A stretch of DNA of 6,052 nt from B16-G9 sp964455635 (GTDB lineage Bacteria; Bacteroidota; Bacteroidia; Bacteroidales; F082). Under the pieces are notes generated by a model. The model saw only the letters and a program-made list of their open reading frames with translations, was not told the DNA's origin and did no database searches. The translations under genes and the position numbers were made by a program. The stretch covers positions 1 through 6,052 of the forward strand of contig CAYVWX010000198.1 in NCBI GenBank assembly GCA_964455635.1, read 5' to 3'. The first letter of the stretch is position 1. Each line of letters opens with the position of its first letter. Of this stretch, positions 5,971 through 6,052 are shown piece after piece.

Positions 5971-5995
5971 CAAGCGCCAAATAGCAAGCACCAAA
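5971..5995. repeat. Short direct repeat CAAGCnCCAAA after hutU
   Basis: CAAGCGCCAAA (5971-5981) and CAAGCACCAAA (5985-5995) are two near-identical 11-base units with a 14-base period, lying between the hutU stop and the hairpin at 6006-6039. Short A/C-rich repeats of this kind next to hairpins look like dispersed intergenic elements; that interpretation is inference. Confidence 0.45.
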
Positions 5996-6005
5996 AAACA
6001 AATTC

Positions 6006-6039
6006 ACCCTGTGAAATTTGTAAAAATATTTCACAGGGT
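6006..6039. terminator. Perfect 12-bp hairpin downstream of hutU (probable transcription terminator)
   Basis: ACCCTGTGAAAT (6006-6017) pairs perfectly with ATTTCACAGGGT (6028-6039) around a 10-base A-rich loop. It begins 45 bases after the hutU stop. No T-run follows, so it is not a textbook intrinsic terminator; it could instead be an RNA-stabilising 3' structure, a bidirectional terminator, or part of a dispersed repeat together with the direct repeats just upstream. If it terminates, hutU would be the last or only gene of its transcript. Confidence 0.5.
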
Positions 6040-6052
6040 AATCCAATTGCTA

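Noticed and set aside
1763..5973. The 11-mer CAGTATAACAA occurring after two genes (1763-1773 and 5963-5973) as a shared element
   Set aside because: A few 11-base matches are expected by chance in an AT-rich 6-kb window, and the flanks of the two copies do not align.

Overview
The window looks like a chromosomal segment of a Bacteroidota organism, probably a marine or gut-type member of the Bacteroidia. Three things point there. Four genes are preceded by the TAnnTTTG -7 box of the Bacteroidota primary sigma factor, three of them as TATTTTTG. Start codons sit in A-rich leaders without Shine-Dalgarno sequences. The proteins, including a long-form urocanase and a RelE-like toxin paired with an XRE antitoxin, resemble versions I know from that phylum. 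This is recognition by eye; no database search was made.

Layout: (1) 1-921 (+), the 3' part of queG, epoxyqueuosine reductase, whose start lies before the window. (2) 972-1744 (+), an AT-rich toxin-antitoxin locus: a palindromic candidate operator, a -7 box, a RelE/HigB-like toxin gene interrupted by an in-frame TAG after 13 codons, and an intact XRE-family antitoxin gene 5 bases downstream. (3) 1745-1913, a 169-base non-coding stretch between converging genes, with a weak imperfect inverted repeat. (4) 1914-3834 (-), a three-gene block transcribed right to left: a hemerythrin-domain (RIC/ScdA-like) protein, a LuxR-type regulator with a degenerate receiver domain one base downstream, then a long-chain flavodoxin with its own promoter. 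(5) 3835-3953, a divergent intergenic region carrying the hemerythrin promoter and the hutU promoter, the latter bracketed by two AACCGGAA repeats. (6) 3954-5960 (+), complete hutU, urocanate hydratase. (7) 5961-6052, a short direct repeat and a strong hairpin.

Functionally, queG (tRNA queuosine) and hutU (histidine breakdown) are housekeeping and catabolic genes. The minus-strand block suggests a redox, iron or nitric-oxide response unit: a di-iron protein, a regulator that probably does not use phosphotransfer, and a flavodoxin that can replace ferredoxin when iron-sulfur clusters are limiting. That link is inference from gene order and domain content. The toxin-antitoxin locus appears to be a recently acquired, now decaying insertion, because it is clearly lower in GC than its neighbours.

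The two most interesting observations are the nonsense-broken toxin kept beside an intact antitoxin and operator, and the hemerythrin/orphan-LuxR pair in which both partners lack key residues of their classical families. I see no RNA genes, CRISPR arrays, insertion sequences or origins.
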